Assembly (NCBI RefSeq): GCF_025548535.1
Contig: NZ_JAJLQW010000004.1
Coordinates: 361,981-425,980 of the forward strand
DNA from: Undibacterium sp. Jales W-56
GTDB taxonomy: Bacteria > Pseudomonadota > Gammaproteobacteria > Burkholderiales > Burkholderiaceae_D
Direction: 5' to 3'
DNA length: 64,000 nucleotides
Each line of letters starts with the position of its first letter. The first letter of the stretch is position 1. This document shows, one piece after another, positions 27,972 through 39,225 of this stretch. A program made the translations under genes and the position numbers. The notes under the pieces are model-generated. The model was not told the DNA's origin. It ran no database searches and saw only the letters and a list, made by a program, of their open reading frames with translations.

Positions 27972-29243
27972 TCACAGCATAAAGAGGCACCCGGCAGCAA
28001 TCGCTGTTGGCAGCAAGGCAGCTAGCAGCAAACCCAGCGGACTGATGGCCTGCTCATCAAACGAGTCTTTCAAAATCGCAAAGCCGGCAGGATTCGGCGC
28101 ATTCGCAATCACCGTTAAACCGCCGCCAGTGACGGCACCGGCAACCAGCGCATACTTGGCGCTGTCGGACAAACCTGCCACCAGCGAACCCAGATAAGTC
28201 AGTGCGGCATTGTCCGTAATCGCCGTCAACCCCATCGCGCCAAAGAACAAAATCGTCGAATTCATTCCGGCTAAGATGGGCTGCAACCACCACTGCTGCT
28301 TACCGCCCAGCACCACCAGCCCTGCCAGGAAAAACGCCACCAGCAAGCCTTCACGCAGCATCAACTTGTCCTGATATCGTTGATAGGCATCGGTGAAGCC
28401 GAGAAAAAACAAAAACAACCCCATGAATACCACCGGGTAATGCGCAAACACCACCGTCGCTGCCAGAAACGCATAATGAATCCCGATTACCGTCACAGGC
28501 ATGAGTGCTGCCGGCTCATTCAACTTGAGCAAACCGGGCGCATCGACCGCCTTGATCTGCTTACGGAATAGCAATGCCGCCAGCAAGGCATTGATCGCCA
28601 CGGCAATCGCGGCTTTCCAGCCAAAGACCCCCGACATAAACGCGATATCCCATTGCCATTTTTCCGCCACCATCAATACGGGCGGCGCAGCAAACGGCGT
28701 CAGCACGCCGCCGATAGAGATATTGACGAACAACACGCCCAGGGTCGCATACTTCAGTCGTTGCGAAATGCCCTTGTTGTAAAACCGGTCGCGCAACATC
28801 AAAGCGGCCAGCGTCATGGCAGCCGGTTCGGTGATAAACGAGCCCAGCAAAGGAATCAGAAACAAACACAGGAAGTAGGCGCTCAAGGCGGGACTGATGG
28901 GCAACAAAGCAGCCAGGCGGTTCACCAGACTTTGCACCGAATGCAAAATCGGCCTGGTGCCTGCAATCACCAGGATGACGAACACGAATAAGGGCTCCGT
29001 AAAGTTCTGGCTCTCCAGATAGGCAATCGCGGCTTTCTGTTGTTCAATCAAGGCGATGCATGTCACCAGCACCAACGCCCAGAATCCGAATACCACTTCA
29101 ACCTCGCCTAGCAGATGCCACAAACCCGCATGGTGCCGGCTGGTGTGCGCCAGATGCAAAAAATACTTGGTTGAAAATGTATGCAAGACCGCCAGGCCGA
29201 AAATGGCAGCGCCGACATAATTGATTAATTGCGTACTATCCAT
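27972..29243 (-). CDS. Putative Na+/H+ antiporter family membrane protein
   Basis: A 423-residue polytopic inner-membrane protein with about 10-12 hydrophobic segments, matching by memory the putative Na+/H+ antiporter family (PF07399). Family-like stretches include EPAAMTLAALMLRDRFY, SIGGVLTPFAAPPVLMVA, LTAITDNAALTYLGSL and TGGGLTVIANAPNPAG. The last two resemble the discontinuous-helix signatures of the ion-transporter superfamily that includes arsenite and citrate carriers. Ion specificity is not proven by sequence. It stands as a single gene ending at a shared terminator. Confidence 0.82.
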   Translation of the reverse strand: MDSTQLINYVGAAIFGLAVLHTFSTKYFLHLAHTSRHHAGLWHLLGEVEVVFGFWALVLVTCIALIEQQKAAIAYLESQNFTEPLFVFVILVIAGTRPILHSVQSLVNRLAALLPISPALSAYFLCLFLIPLLGSFITEPAAMTLAALMLRDRFYNKGISQRLKYATLGVLFVNISIGGVLTPFAAPPVLMVAEKWQWDIAFMSGVFGWKAAIAVAINALLAALLFRKQIKAVDAPGLLKLNEPAALMPVTVIGIHYAFLAATVVFAHYPVVFMGLFLFFLGFTDAYQRYQDKLMLREGLLVAFFLAGLVVLGGKQQWWLQPILAGMNSTILFFGAMGLTAITDNAALTYLGSLVAGLSDSAKYALVAGAVTGGGLTVIANAPNPAGFAILKDSFDEQAISPLGLLLAALLPTAIAAGCLFML

Positions 29244-29374
29244 ACAGACTTTGCCTCATCGGTTGCACGAAGATTGACGCGGCGATTCAGCACTAAACGA
29301 ATCACCCGCCCTGCTGAAATTGCTTCATTTAAATAGAGTTTGCGCAAAACGGTAAATAACGACTCACATCGAAA

Positions 29375-29435
29375 CCGCATGCTGGATGCGGCTTTCCGAG
29401 ACGTTTCGTGCCAACAGGCACACCCAGCTTGCGGG
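29375..29435. repeat. Palindromic repeat (family copy 2)
   Basis: Related to the palindrome at 14879-14940. It shares the central CTTTCCGA, TTTCGTGCC and AGGCACACC-type blocks and the end TTGCGGG, with CCGCATGCTGG at the left and CCCAGCTTGCGGG at the right forming the outer stem. The arms are less perfect than in copy 1, as in a decayed copy. Confidence 0.7.
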
Positions 29436-29482
29436 TTCATTTTAGTATCAAAACGCCATGGAGCCTTTCCTCTCTTAGCTTT

Positions 29483-29506
29483 TCTCTGTGTCTCCGTGTC
29501 TCTGTG
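29483..29506. repeat. Three 8-bp tandem units
   Basis: TCTCTGTG, TCTCCGTG and TCTCTGTG stand end to end. Similar GAGACACGGAGACACAGAG-type strings are scattered in intergenic DNA of many proteobacteria. Confidence 0.6.
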
Positions 29507-29540
29507 GTGAGAGGTTTGGCAGTTTGCATAAGCCCCAGCT

Positions 29541-29569
29541 ATTGATGCCAGCCTTCGCTGGAATGACGA
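29541..29569. repeat. Short hairpin of the TCATTCC type
   Basis: CCAGC-CTTC-GCTGG (29548-29561) followed by AATGACG. It resembles common dispersed hairpins reading CGTCATTCC on the opposite strand. There is no T-run, so it is a weak candidate for uvrD termination. Confidence 0.4.
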
Positions 29570-29598
29570 ATTTAACTGAACGACATGAACTAAGCCGT

Positions 29599-31899
29599 CT
29601 AGATTTTTTCCAGCTTGGCAATGCTCAGATCGAGCAATTTCATGCCCTCGCGACCAAAATTAATATGCGCCCGGATATTCGTACCGCTGCCTTCCATATT
29701 CACGATCACGCCTTCGCCGAACTTACCGTGCCTGACCGACTCACCGATGCGCCAGCCGGGCTTGGCCGAAGATGAATGCGCGCTCTGGTTAAAACTTTGC
29801 GCGATGCGATTTGCCTGATCCATCGGGTCTTCATCCCATGCCGATTTTTTATTGCCGAACCAGGATGCCTGGATTTTCGGCGACAACCACTTCAGGGATG
29901 CTTCCGGCATTTCGTCGAAGAAGCGTGAACGCATGTTGTAGCGGGTCTGCCCGTGCAGCATGCGGGTTTGCGAGAAGGTCGCGTACAATCGTTTGCGCGC
30001 CCGCGTGATCGCCACATACATCAGGCGACGCTCTTCCTCCACACCGCCTTCTTCCTTCGCGCTATTTTCATGTGGGAATAAACCTTCTTCCAAACCGGTG
30101 ATGAAGACATTGTCGAATTCCAGTCCCTTGGCCGAATGCACCGTCATCAATTGCAGCGCATCCTGCCCGGCTTGCGCCTGGTTGTCGCCGGCCTCCAGCG
30201 AGGCATGCGACAGGAAAGCCGACAGCGGCGACATCACGGTTGCCATCGCGGCATCGGCATCGATTATCTCGACGCCATTGGCCAGCGTGATCACATTCGC
30301 TGCTGCCTGCGATTGCGGGCCGAGCAAGGCCGGCGCATCATGGCCGAAGCCTTCTTCCGCAATGAACAAGGTCGCCGCACTGACCAGCTGCTCCAGATTC
30401 TCGATCCGGTCTGCGCCTTCTTTCTCGTTTTGATAATGCGTCATCAGGCTACTCAGATCGAGCACGATTTGCACCATCTCCGGTAAAGGCAGGCGCTGCG
30501 TTTCAAAACGCGCCGACTCGATCACCTTCACGAAATTACCCAGCGACGTGCCGGCCTTGCCCGCAACATAGGGGACCGCAGCATACAAGGAAATGCCATA
30601 CTGCCTGGCCGCATCCTGCAACTGCTCCAGCGAGCGCGCGCCGATACCGCGTGCCGGAAAATTCACGACCCGCAAAAATGCCGAATCATTATGCGGATTG
30701 TCCATCAACTGCAAATACGCAATCGCATGTTTGATCTCGGCACGTTCGAAGAAGCGCTGACCGCCATACACGCGATACGGCAAAGCGGCACTGAACAAAG
30801 CGTGTTCGATCACCCGCGACTGCGCATTCGAGCGATACAGAATCGCGATTTCGCTGCGCATCGCACCCTCGCGGATCAGGTTTTTTGCCTCTTCGATGAT
30901 CCACTGCGCTTCCTGGATATCGCTGCTCGCTTCAAAAATACGCACCGGTTCGCCATGACCGGCATCGGTGCGCAGGTTCTTGCCGAGGCGCTTGCTGTTA
31001 TTCGCAATCAAGGTATTCGCGGTATCCAGAATATGCCCGTGCGAGCGATAGTTTTGCTCGAGCTTGATCAGGTTACGTACTTTATATTCTTGCTCAAACG
31101 CCGACATATTGCCGACATTCGCACCGCGAAAAGCATAGATGCTCTGGTCATCGTCGCCCACGGCAAACACCGCACCGGCATTCAGCGTACCCTGCCCCGA
31201 CATCAGTTTCAGCCATTTGTATTGCAGGTCATTGGTATCCTGGAACTCATCGACCAGAATATGCCGGAAGCGCGCCTGATAATGTTCGCGCAGCGGTTGA
31301 TTGCGGCTTAAGAGTTCAAAAGTGCGCAACAATAGTTCAGCAAAATCGACGACACCTTCGCGCTGGCATTGGGCGTCGTACAGTGCATACAGCTCGACCA
31401 TGCGGCGGTTGAAATCATCGTAGGCATCGACCTCATGCGCCCGCAAACCCTGATCCTTGGCGCTGTTGATGAAGTACATCAGGGTACGCGGCGGGAATTT
31501 CTCATCATCGACGTTATTCGCCTTGAGCAAACGTTTGATGAACGAGAGTTGATCCGACGAATCGAGAATCTGGAAAGTCTGCGGCAAACCTGCATCGCGA
31601 TAATGGGCGCGCAGCAAGCGGTTGCACAGGCCGTGAAAGGTGCCTATCCACAAACCGCGCGTATTGATCGGCATCATGGCCGAGAGCCGCGTCAGCATTT
31701 CTTTCGCGGCTTTATTGGTGAACGTCACCGCCAGAATACCGTGCGGCGAAACCTGTCCGGTCTGGATCAGCCAGGCAATACGGGTCGTCAGGACACGGGT
31801 TTTGCCGGAACCGGCACCGGCTAAAATCAAGGCAGACTGGGAAGGTAAAGTGACAGCGGCGAGCTGCTCTGGATTCAGATTATGGAGGAGGTTTTGCAT
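29599..31899 (-). CDS. uvrD: DNA helicase II (UvrD/PcrA family)
   Basis: A superfamily 1A 3'-5' DNA helicase used in nucleotide excision and mismatch repair. The product has 766 residues. Motif I is LILAGAGSGKTRVL (about 25-38); the segment VTFTNKAAKEM is motif Ia, DEFQDTND motif II, GDDDQSIYAFRGA motif III, EQNYRS motif IV, TVHSAKGLEFDNVF motif V and EERRLMYVAITRAR motif VI. The C-terminal Tudor-like end (WRIGESVRHGKFGEGVIV) separates UvrD/PcrA from Rep. I found no LexA-like box before it, although uvrD is SOS-controlled in enterics. Confidence 0.96.
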   Translation of the reverse strand: MQNLLHNLNPEQLAAVTLPSQSALILAGAGSGKTRVLTTRIAWLIQTGQVSPHGILAVTFTNKAAKEMLTRLSAMMPINTRGLWIGTFHGLCNRLLRAHYRDAGLPQTFQILDSSDQLSFIKRLLKANNVDDEKFPPRTLMYFINSAKDQGLRAHEVDAYDDFNRRMVELYALYDAQCQREGVVDFAELLLRTFELLSRNQPLREHYQARFRHILVDEFQDTNDLQYKWLKLMSGQGTLNAGAVFAVGDDDQSIYAFRGANVGNMSAFEQEYKVRNLIKLEQNYRSHGHILDTANTLIANNSKRLGKNLRTDAGHGEPVRIFEASSDIQEAQWIIEEAKNLIREGAMRSEIAILYRSNAQSRVIEHALFSAALPYRVYGGQRFFERAEIKHAIAYLQLMDNPHNDSAFLRVVNFPARGIGARSLEQLQDAARQYGISLYAAVPYVAGKAGTSLGNFVKVIESARFETQRLPLPEMVQIVLDLSSLMTHYQNEKEGADRIENLEQLVSAATLFIAEEGFGHDAPALLGPQSQAAANVITLANGVEIIDADAAMATVMSPLSAFLSHASLEAGDNQAQAGQDALQLMTVHSAKGLEFDNVFITGLEEGLFPHENSAKEEGGVEEERRLMYVAITRARKRLYATFSQTRMLHGQTRYNMRSRFFDEMPEASLKWLSPKIQASWFGNKKSAWDEDPMDQANRIAQSFNQSAHSSSAKPGWRIGESVRHGKFGEGVIVNMEGSGTNIRAHINFGREGMKLLDLSIAKLEKI

Positions 31900-31978
31900 C
31901 CCCCGATTATACGGGAGTGCAGCGCACCGGTGGCCGCTATCGCGTCGCGCTGAAAGTCGGGAAGCGCCAGAAATAGCG

Positions 31979-32059
31979 ATACTCCCCTATAAACTCATGA
32001 AAACTATGCTTTTCCCGCATTGTTTCAGGCGATCATAAAAATATACTCAGGATGAGTAT
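31979..32059 (-). repeat. 81-bp dispersed element, copy C
   Basis: Read on the minus strand: ATACTC at 32059, GTATATTTTTA at 32046, TGCGG at 32019 and GGGGAGTAT at 31987-31979. The blocks and spacings (13, 27, 32) are identical to those of the copy at 44875. The left end folds as ATACTCA-TCC-TGAGTAT followed by ATTTTTAT, so it can also terminate the leftward thi operon, whose last stop is at 32065. Confidence 0.85.
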
Positions 32060-32064
32060 ATTAA

Positions 32065-32685
32065 TTATTCAGCAAATAGCCTGACGAATTCTTGCGCGGC
32101 GACGCGCGGATTGTCGGCCAGGTAAATGCTGCTGATCACCGCCACCATCGCGGCCCCCGCCCGCACCAGAGGACGCGCATGATCGACCGTCATGCCGCCG
32201 ATCACGACATTCGGCAAGGCGATCTCTGCTTTCGCCTTAGTCACGATGTCATGCGATGTGGTCACCGCATATTGTTTGACGCGCGATGGATAAAAACCGC
32301 CAAATGCGACATAGCTGGCACCCTCCTGCTGCGCGCGCTGCGCCAGCGCGAAGTCGCCATAACACGAGGCGCCGACAATTTTATCCGGGCCGATCGCCGC
32401 CCGCACCTGCGCCACCGAAGCATCCGTGCCGCCGACATGAATCCCGTCCGCCTCCAGTGCCAGACACAGATCCACATGGTCGTTGATGATCAAAGGCTTG
32501 CCATGCCGCCGGCACAGATCGAGCAAGGCGTGCGCTTGCCGTCTGCGCAAATCCGGGCTGGCAGTTTTATGCCGATATTGCACGACGCTGGCACCGCCCG
32601 ACAAGGCCAGCTCCGTCACCTCCAGCAAACGCGCCGTGTCATCCCAATCCGGGGTGACGATATACAGTCCAGCTAATGCCCGCAT
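32065..32685 (-). CDS. thiE: Thiamine phosphate synthase
   Basis: ThiE joins HMP-pyrophosphate and thiazole phosphate to give thiamine phosphate. The product has 206 residues with a TIM-barrel fold. Visible: VVQYRHKTAS (the diphosphate-binding QxRxK region), LIINDHVDLCLALEADGIHVG with the Asp ligands of Mg2+, GASCYG in place of the usual GxSxH, YVAFGGFYPS, and VVIGGMTVDHA. Last gene of the leftward thiCSGDE operon. It starts 34 bp after the thiD stop and is followed 5 bp later by repeat element copy C, which can form a terminator-like hairpin. Confidence 0.95.
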   Translation of the reverse strand: MRALAGLYIVTPDWDDTARLLEVTELALSGGASVVQYRHKTASPDLRRRQAHALLDLCRRHGKPLIINDHVDLCLALEADGIHVGGTDASVAQVRAAIGPDKIVGASCYGDFALAQRAQQEGASYVAFGGFYPSRVKQYAVTTSHDIVTKAKAEIALPNVVIGGMTVDHARPLVRAGAAMVAVISSIYLADNPRVAAQEFVRLFAE

Positions 32686-32719
32686 GACTCTTCTTTCAAA
32701 ATGCTTGTTACTTTATTTG

Positions 32720-33529
32720 TTAAATTGACTGTTGCACTCTGCGCGGAATCAATTGCCCCGCGGCGATGGCATAGGCGTATTGCAAACTACGCTGAGTAAA
32801 TTCTTGCGCATTGTGCAAACTCTCGGCCATAGCCTGACCCGATGCGAGCTGCCCTGCGATGGCGGATGCCAGAGTACAGCCGCTGCCATGAAATTCGCCG
32901 CTTAATCTCGGCCATTGCCACTCGCGCTGACCATGCCGCGTGAACCAGATATTGCTGACGCATTCCCGATTCGCTTCGCCGGTCGCATGTCCGCCCTTGA
33001 TCAATACATCCGTGCAACGATGCTGGAGCAAGCTCTGCGCCCAGCCATTGATGTCGCGTGTCAGCGGCGCCAGGCGCTGCGCTTCCGGCAGGTTCGGCGT
33101 GATCAGGGTCGCGATTTGTAATAAGGATTGCAGCGATTCCAGCGCATCATCGCGACCCAGGGCATCGCCATGCCCGCTGCCCAATACGGTATCGAGCACC
33201 ACCGGGATTGCCGGATTGATCGCCAGGCATTGCTGCACGCAGTGCGCGATCGCGTCGGCGTTGTTGCGGCTGCCGACGATGCCGATTTTAATCGCAGCAA
33301 TCGCCATCTTTTGCATCAGCGCTTGCGCCTGCTGCACAATCATGTCCGGGTCGACCGGATGCACTGCATAGACGCGCTCATTGTCTTGCACCGTCAGCGC
33401 CGTGATCACGGTCAAGGCATGCGCGCCCTGCGCGGCGATTGCCTCGCTATCGGCCTGGATGCCGGCACCGCCGCTGGGATCGTGGCCGGCAAATACCAAT
33501 ACACAAGGACGCGTTGCCGCCTGACGCAT
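32720..33529 (-). CDS. thiD: Hydroxymethylpyrimidine (phosphate) kinase
   Basis: ThiD phosphorylates HMP and HMP-P to the pyrophosphate used by ThiE. The product has 269 residues and a ribokinase-like fold. The N-terminal VLVFAGHDPSGGAGIQADSE, the middle DTVLGSGHGDAL and the anion-hole motif GSGCTLASAIA are clear. The open frame continues upstream to 33904, but that part is a shadow of thiG. The start at ATG 33529 shares its A with the thiG stop (TGATG), so thiD is translationally coupled to thiG. Confidence 0.95.
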   Translation of the reverse strand: MRQAATRPCVLVFAGHDPSGGAGIQADSEAIAAQGAHALTVITALTVQDNERVYAVHPVDPDMIVQQAQALMQKMAIAAIKIGIVGSRNNADAIAHCVQQCLAINPAIPVVLDTVLGSGHGDALGRDDALESLQSLLQIATLITPNLPEAQRLAPLTRDINGWAQSLLQHRCTDVLIKGGHATGEANRECVSNIWFTRHGQREWQWPRLSGEFHGSGCTLASAIAGQLASGQAMAESLHNAQEFTQRSLQYAYAIAAGQLIPRRVQQSI

Positions 33530-34320
33530 CAGGCTATCCGTCCCGCCATCGGTGATGAGGCTGAAGCCGCGAATTTGCGGGCGATGCGTCCGGCCAAAAA
33601 TGCTTCGCGTCCGGCTTCGACCGCCAGCCCCATGGCACGCGCCATACGCAGCGGATCCTGCGCACCGGCAATTGCGGTATTCATCAAGACGCCATCGCAA
33701 CCGAGTTCCATCGCAATCGCGGCATCGGACGCAGTGCCGACGCCGGCATCGACCAGCACCGGCACTTTGGCTTGCTGAATAATCAGCGACAGATTCCAGG
33801 GATTCAATATACCCATGCCAGAGCCGATCAGTGACGCCAGCGGCATCACCGCCACGCAACCGATGTCTTCCAGCATTCGCGCCTGAATCGGGTCGTCGCT
33901 GCAATACACCATCACGTCGAAACCATCGTTGACCAGAGTTTTAGCCGCTTTCAAGGTCTCCGGCATATTCGGGAACAAGGTCTTTTCGTCGCCCAATACT
34001 TCGAGCTTACACAGCTTATGCCCGCCCAATAGTTCGCGCCCCAGTTGCAGGGTGTACACCGCATCTTCGGCGTTATAGCAGCCGGCCGAATTCGGCAAGA
34101 TCGTGTATTTCGACGGCGGCACCACATCGAGCAGGCTCGGTGCGTTCGGGTCCTGGCCGATGTTCACACGCCGTATCGCAACCGTGATGATCTCGGCGCC
34201 GCTGGCCTCGGTCGCTAGCCGGGTCTGTTCCAGGTCTTGGTATTTACCGCTGCCGACCAAGAGGCGCGAGCGGTAGATTTTACCGGCGATGGTGAGGCCG
34301 GCGTTGTTTTCAGTTTGCAT
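33529..34320 (-). CDS. thiG: Thiazole synthase
   Basis: ThiG builds the thiazole phosphate ring from deoxyxylulose phosphate, dehydroglycine and ThiS-thiocarboxylate. The product has 263 residues. Visible: [17 protein letters not shown], the Schiff-base lysine region [36 protein letters not shown] and the phosphate-binding [19 protein letters not shown] lies before the ATG at 34320. It follows thiS by 74 bp and overlaps thiD by one base. The dehydroglycine-making partner (ThiO or ThiH) is not encoded in this operon. Confidence 0.96.
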   Translation of the reverse strand: MQTENNAGLTIAGKIYRSRLLVGSGKYQDLEQTRLATEASGAEIITVAIRRVNIGQDPNAPSLLDVVPPSKYTILPNSAGCYNAEDAVYTLQLGRELLGGHKLCKLEVLGDEKTLFPNMPETLKAAKTLVNDGFDVMVYCSDDPIQARMLEDIGCVAVMPLASLIGSGMGILNPWNLSLIIQQAKVPVLVDAGVGTASDAAIAMELGCDGVLMNTAIAGAQDPLRMARAMGLAVEAGREAFLAGRIARKFAASASSPMAGRIA

Positions 34321-34394
34321 AAAAATCCTTTTATGTAGGGTGCGTCATGCGCACCAAGGCAGATGAATACGATGGTGCGCACGGCGCACCCGCT

Positions 34395-34598
34395 TCAACC
34401 GCCGCCTATGGCCCGCACCACATCGACCTTGTCCTGCGCTTGCAGGCGATGGCTAGCCCATTGCGCGCGCGCGACAATCTGGCGATTAACGGCAACGGCA
34501 ATTGCCTGCCCCGACAAGTTCAATGTAGCGATCAGCTCGGCCAGGTTTTTCTCTTGGTCGAGTTGATAGTTTTCACCATTCAATACGATCTCAGTCAT
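34395..34598 (-). CDS. thiS: Sulfur carrier protein ThiS
   Basis: A 67-residue ubiquitin-fold protein whose C-terminal glycine is adenylated and thiocarboxylated to carry sulfur to ThiG. The sequence opens MTEIVLNGENYQLDQ, contains AIAVAVNRQIVARAQW, and ends in the required Gly-Gly (IGGG). It starts 9 bp after thiC and lies 74 bp before thiG, within the thiCSGDE operon. The ThiF adenylyltransferase needed to charge it is not in this window. Confidence 0.95.
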   Translation of the reverse strand: MTEIVLNGENYQLDQEKNLAELIATLNLSGQAIAVAVNRQIVARAQWASHRLQAQDKVDVVRAIGGG

Positions 34599-34607
34599 GG
34601 CAGCGGC

Positions 34608-36684
<2,077 letters not shown>

Positions 36685-36695
36685 CATTTACTGCA

Positions 36696-36725
36696 TTTTT
36701 ATTAGTTGTTACTAATTACGATCAA
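36696..36725 (-). promoter_or_regulatory. Candidate promoter of the thi operon
   Basis: TTGATC (36725-36720) and TAAAAA (36701-36696) on the minus strand are 18 bp apart, placing transcription start just before the TPP aptamer. The match to the sigma-70 consensus is moderate. Confidence 0.4.
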
Positions 36726-36833
36726 CTGCTTTTTTGGTGCTGATTTTGATTACTGGCAAAAGTATATCTTGCCATTTTGTGGTTCCAATTGAAGTTTCAA
36801 TTATATAGCGACTCTGGATTTAAGGCGGATATT

Positions 36834-38912
36834 TTAACTGGCCAGCTGTTCGCTGGCAGCAGGCGCTTTGAGCTTGACCGGACCAACCACTTCTATCAAC
36901 TCAACCATACCCGCACTTAAGGCAGCAGAAAGATCGTGGTCCAATACCTTCATCGCTTGTTCTTGCGGCACCAGCAAACGCGCTAATCCATAGGCGCGAT
37001 TGCGGCCATGTGCCTTCCCCAGATACAGGGCCATATCGGCCATTTGAATTGCTTTTTCCCAGTTGCAAATTTCTTCCGGGATGTCCGAAAATGGCAATGG
37101 AATAAAACCGGCGGTGACGGTCACCGGAATCGCTATATTGCCGATCTGGATGTCGTCTTCTCCAATCGCCAGCAAAATACGCTCGACTAATTTAGTCAAT
37201 TGCGCAGGTTGCGATTTGGGCGAGTAGATTAAAAACTCCTCTCCGCCCCAGCGCAACACCATATCGGTATCCCGGACCGCACGCTTCAAACGATGCGCAA
37301 CTTCCATCAATACGCTATCGCCAACCGCATGCCCCCAGGTATCGTTAATCTGCTTGAAATGATCAATGTCCATCAAAATCAGACAATCCGGATTGCCGGT
37401 ATCGTCTTCACGGCGCTCTTTGTCGGAGATGAGCGTGCGCGTCTTCATCATATCGACAAAGGACCGGCGGTTATAAAGACCGGTTAACGGATCCCTTACC
37501 GCATGAAATTCGAGCTGCAAATTGGCTTCCCGAAGCTTTTCATTGGCACTGCGCACACGCCGGTACAGCAGGTAAACAAAGGTCCCCGCCATCACCGTCA
37601 CGGCCGCCGCCAACATCGTGATGATTTGCTGCAGGCGACGGTTCTTTATCTCGGCATCTTTTAGCTGATTTTCTCGCGCCAGAAGCTCGATTTGCTTTTT
37701 TCTCTGGTTGGCATCGAATTGCTCCTGCAGTGCGGCGACGGCTTTGGCCCTGCCAGCGCGGAATAATTCACTGCTAAGAACCTGCTGCTCGCGCACAGTT
37801 GCCAGCGCCTCTTTATACATGCCGGCTTTTTCATACATACGGCCAATTTCACCCAGCATGGACTCGATATCCGTTTTGGCATCGGCATCTTTTAATTCCT
37901 TCAACGCACCATTGATATAGGCCATCGCCTGCGGGATTTTGCCTTGCCCGCCTAGCGCAAATCCTATGTTTGCCTTGGAATTTAAGATCGCCGATTTGTC
38001 TTGCGCCGCTTCCGACTTAATCAGGGCCTGGCGCGCGGTGCGCTCGGCCTCGACATAGTTGCCGACGCGCAGATAATAGTCGGCAATATTGCTCAAGGTG
38101 AGCGCTTCCATTCCCAAGTACTTGGTCTCTTTAAATATTTTTAAAGCCCGTTGATAGGAAGTCAGCGCCTCATCAAAACGCTCCAGATCAATCAGCGCCA
38201 ATGCCCGGGTTGAGTATAAAGACCCGATTAATTTTGGCGAGTTGACTCCGGTAGACAACTCCAGAGCGGTAGCAACCGTCTCCAGCGATTTTTCGGGATT
38301 ATGCATGTCCAGATACAGTCCCGCCAACGAGGACAGGCGATAGAGCTTGGACTGGATACGGCGTTTCGGCAACAGTTCAGATAAGCGCAAGGCCTCTAGC
38401 CTGTGGGTCAAGGCAAGTTCAAATTTACCCATAGATGAATACGCACTGCCGTAGGCAACTTCAATCCGCATCAAGACTTCTTGATTTTTAGTGCCCTCAA
38501 TCGACTTATTGATGTCATCTAATTTTGCCAGGGCCAGATCCTGCTTGCCTTTTTCAATCAGGTCGTAAATCTCGGCCAGCCTTGCAAACGCAATCAGGTC
38601 TTTATCCTTGCGCTCAAGAGCCAGGCTTAACAATTCTGCCTGAGTCGCGGCGGCATCTTTGGGCCGTCCTGCGTCGTATAATAAAGTGACCAGGGTCCGG
38701 TATGTTTGAGCGCGAACTTCATCATCGGCATCTTGCGGCAAGCTGTCTTTGAATTTTTTTAATTGCTTCAGGCCTTCCTCATTATCACTATCGGATAATG
38801 CGCGAATCGCGTCCAGGCGCTCCATATCGTGCTTTTCTTCAGCACGAGCGATTCCGACTTGCAAAATCAAACAGAGAATTATCAACAGACGATAGTTCAA
38901 CAATTGAAGCAC
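36834..38912 (-). CDS. TPR-domain diguanylate cyclase
   Basis: A 692-residue exported sensor with a cytoplasmic GGDEF domain. A signal peptide (residues 1-24, cut near ARA-EEK) leads into a periplasmic region of tetratricopeptide repeats (about 60-400; for example ALTLSNIADYYLRVGNYVEAE). A coiled coil (390-428), one membrane helix (430-450) and the GGDEF domain (465-640) follow. GGEEF at 556-560 is catalytically intact, and RDTD at 547-550 is the inhibitory RxxD site at the proper five-residue distance. So it should make cyclic-di-GMP in response to something sensed by the TPR region, and be product-inhibited. The start is GTG 38912 with AAGGG upstream. Divergent from valS. Confidence 0.92.
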   Translation of the reverse strand: MLQLLNYRLLIILCLILQVGIARAEEKHDMERLDAIRALSDSDNEEGLKQLKKFKDSLPQDADDEVRAQTYRTLVTLLYDAGRPKDAAATQAELLSLALERKDKDLIAFARLAEIYDLIEKGKQDLALAKLDDINKSIEGTKNQEVLMRIEVAYGSAYSSMGKFELALTHRLEALRLSELLPKRRIQSKLYRLSSLAGLYLDMHNPEKSLETVATALELSTGVNSPKLIGSLYSTRALALIDLERFDEALTSYQRALKIFKETKYLGMEALTLSNIADYYLRVGNYVEAERTARQALIKSEAAQDKSAILNSKANIGFALGGQGKIPQAMAYINGALKELKDADAKTDIESMLGEIGRMYEKAGMYKEALATVREQQVLSSELFRAGRAKAVAALQEQFDANQRKKQIELLARENQLKDAEIKNRRLQQIITMLAAAVTVMAGTFVYLLYRRVRSANEKLREANLQLEFHAVRDPLTGLYNRRSFVDMMKTRTLISDKERREDDTGNPDCLILMDIDHFKQINDTWGHAVGDSVLMEVAHRLKRAVRDTDMVLRWGGEEFLIYSPKSQPAQLTKLVERILLAIGEDDIQIGNIAIPVTVTAGFIPLPFSDIPEEICNWEKAIQMADMALYLGKAHGRNRAYGLARLLVPQEQAMKVLDHDLSAALSAGMVELIEVVGPVKLKAPAASEQLAS

Positions 38913-39225
38913 AGTCGTTTACCCTTAAAGTGTGAAGCTATGACTTAGCACGCCATGTTAACTACGCATTGCTGGGATGCATATAACAAACTATTTTAGT
39001 AATCTGCCTAATCCTAGCATTTCTCTGATGCTAATTGCCAACATTTAAGGCAGGCCAGTTGCAAAATACGATGATGCAACAATTTTCAACTATGGCATCG
39101 CAATAGTTATGTGCTGTCTTGTACTTTCAGCATGGGCAACTTGCTTAATTAGCGAGTATTTAGCGCCTAATAAGTTTGCCGGGTCATTTATAATCAACGG
39201 TTTAGCAAACTAAGCACATATCATC
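38913..39225. other. Divergent intergenic region between the TPR-GGDEF gene and valS
   Basis: About 310 bp, A+T-rich, with no gene. A perfect TATAAT (39189-39194) lies 31 bp before the valS ATG and may be its -10, but no -35 is visible at 16-18 bp. No T-box or other leader structure is recognised. Confidence 0.45.

Larger units (their letters stand above)
29244..29598. other. Repeat-rich intergenic region between the antiporter gene and uvrD
   Basis: A non-coding 355-bp stretch carrying three unrelated degenerate repeats: a palindrome (29375-29435), three 8-bp units (29483-29506) and a short hairpin (29541-29569). It also has to hold the antiporter promoter. Confidence 0.7.

Noticed and set aside
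33530..33904. 125-codon extension of thiD
   Set aside because: This frame runs opposite to sense within thiG; the TGATG junction at 33529 marks the real start.
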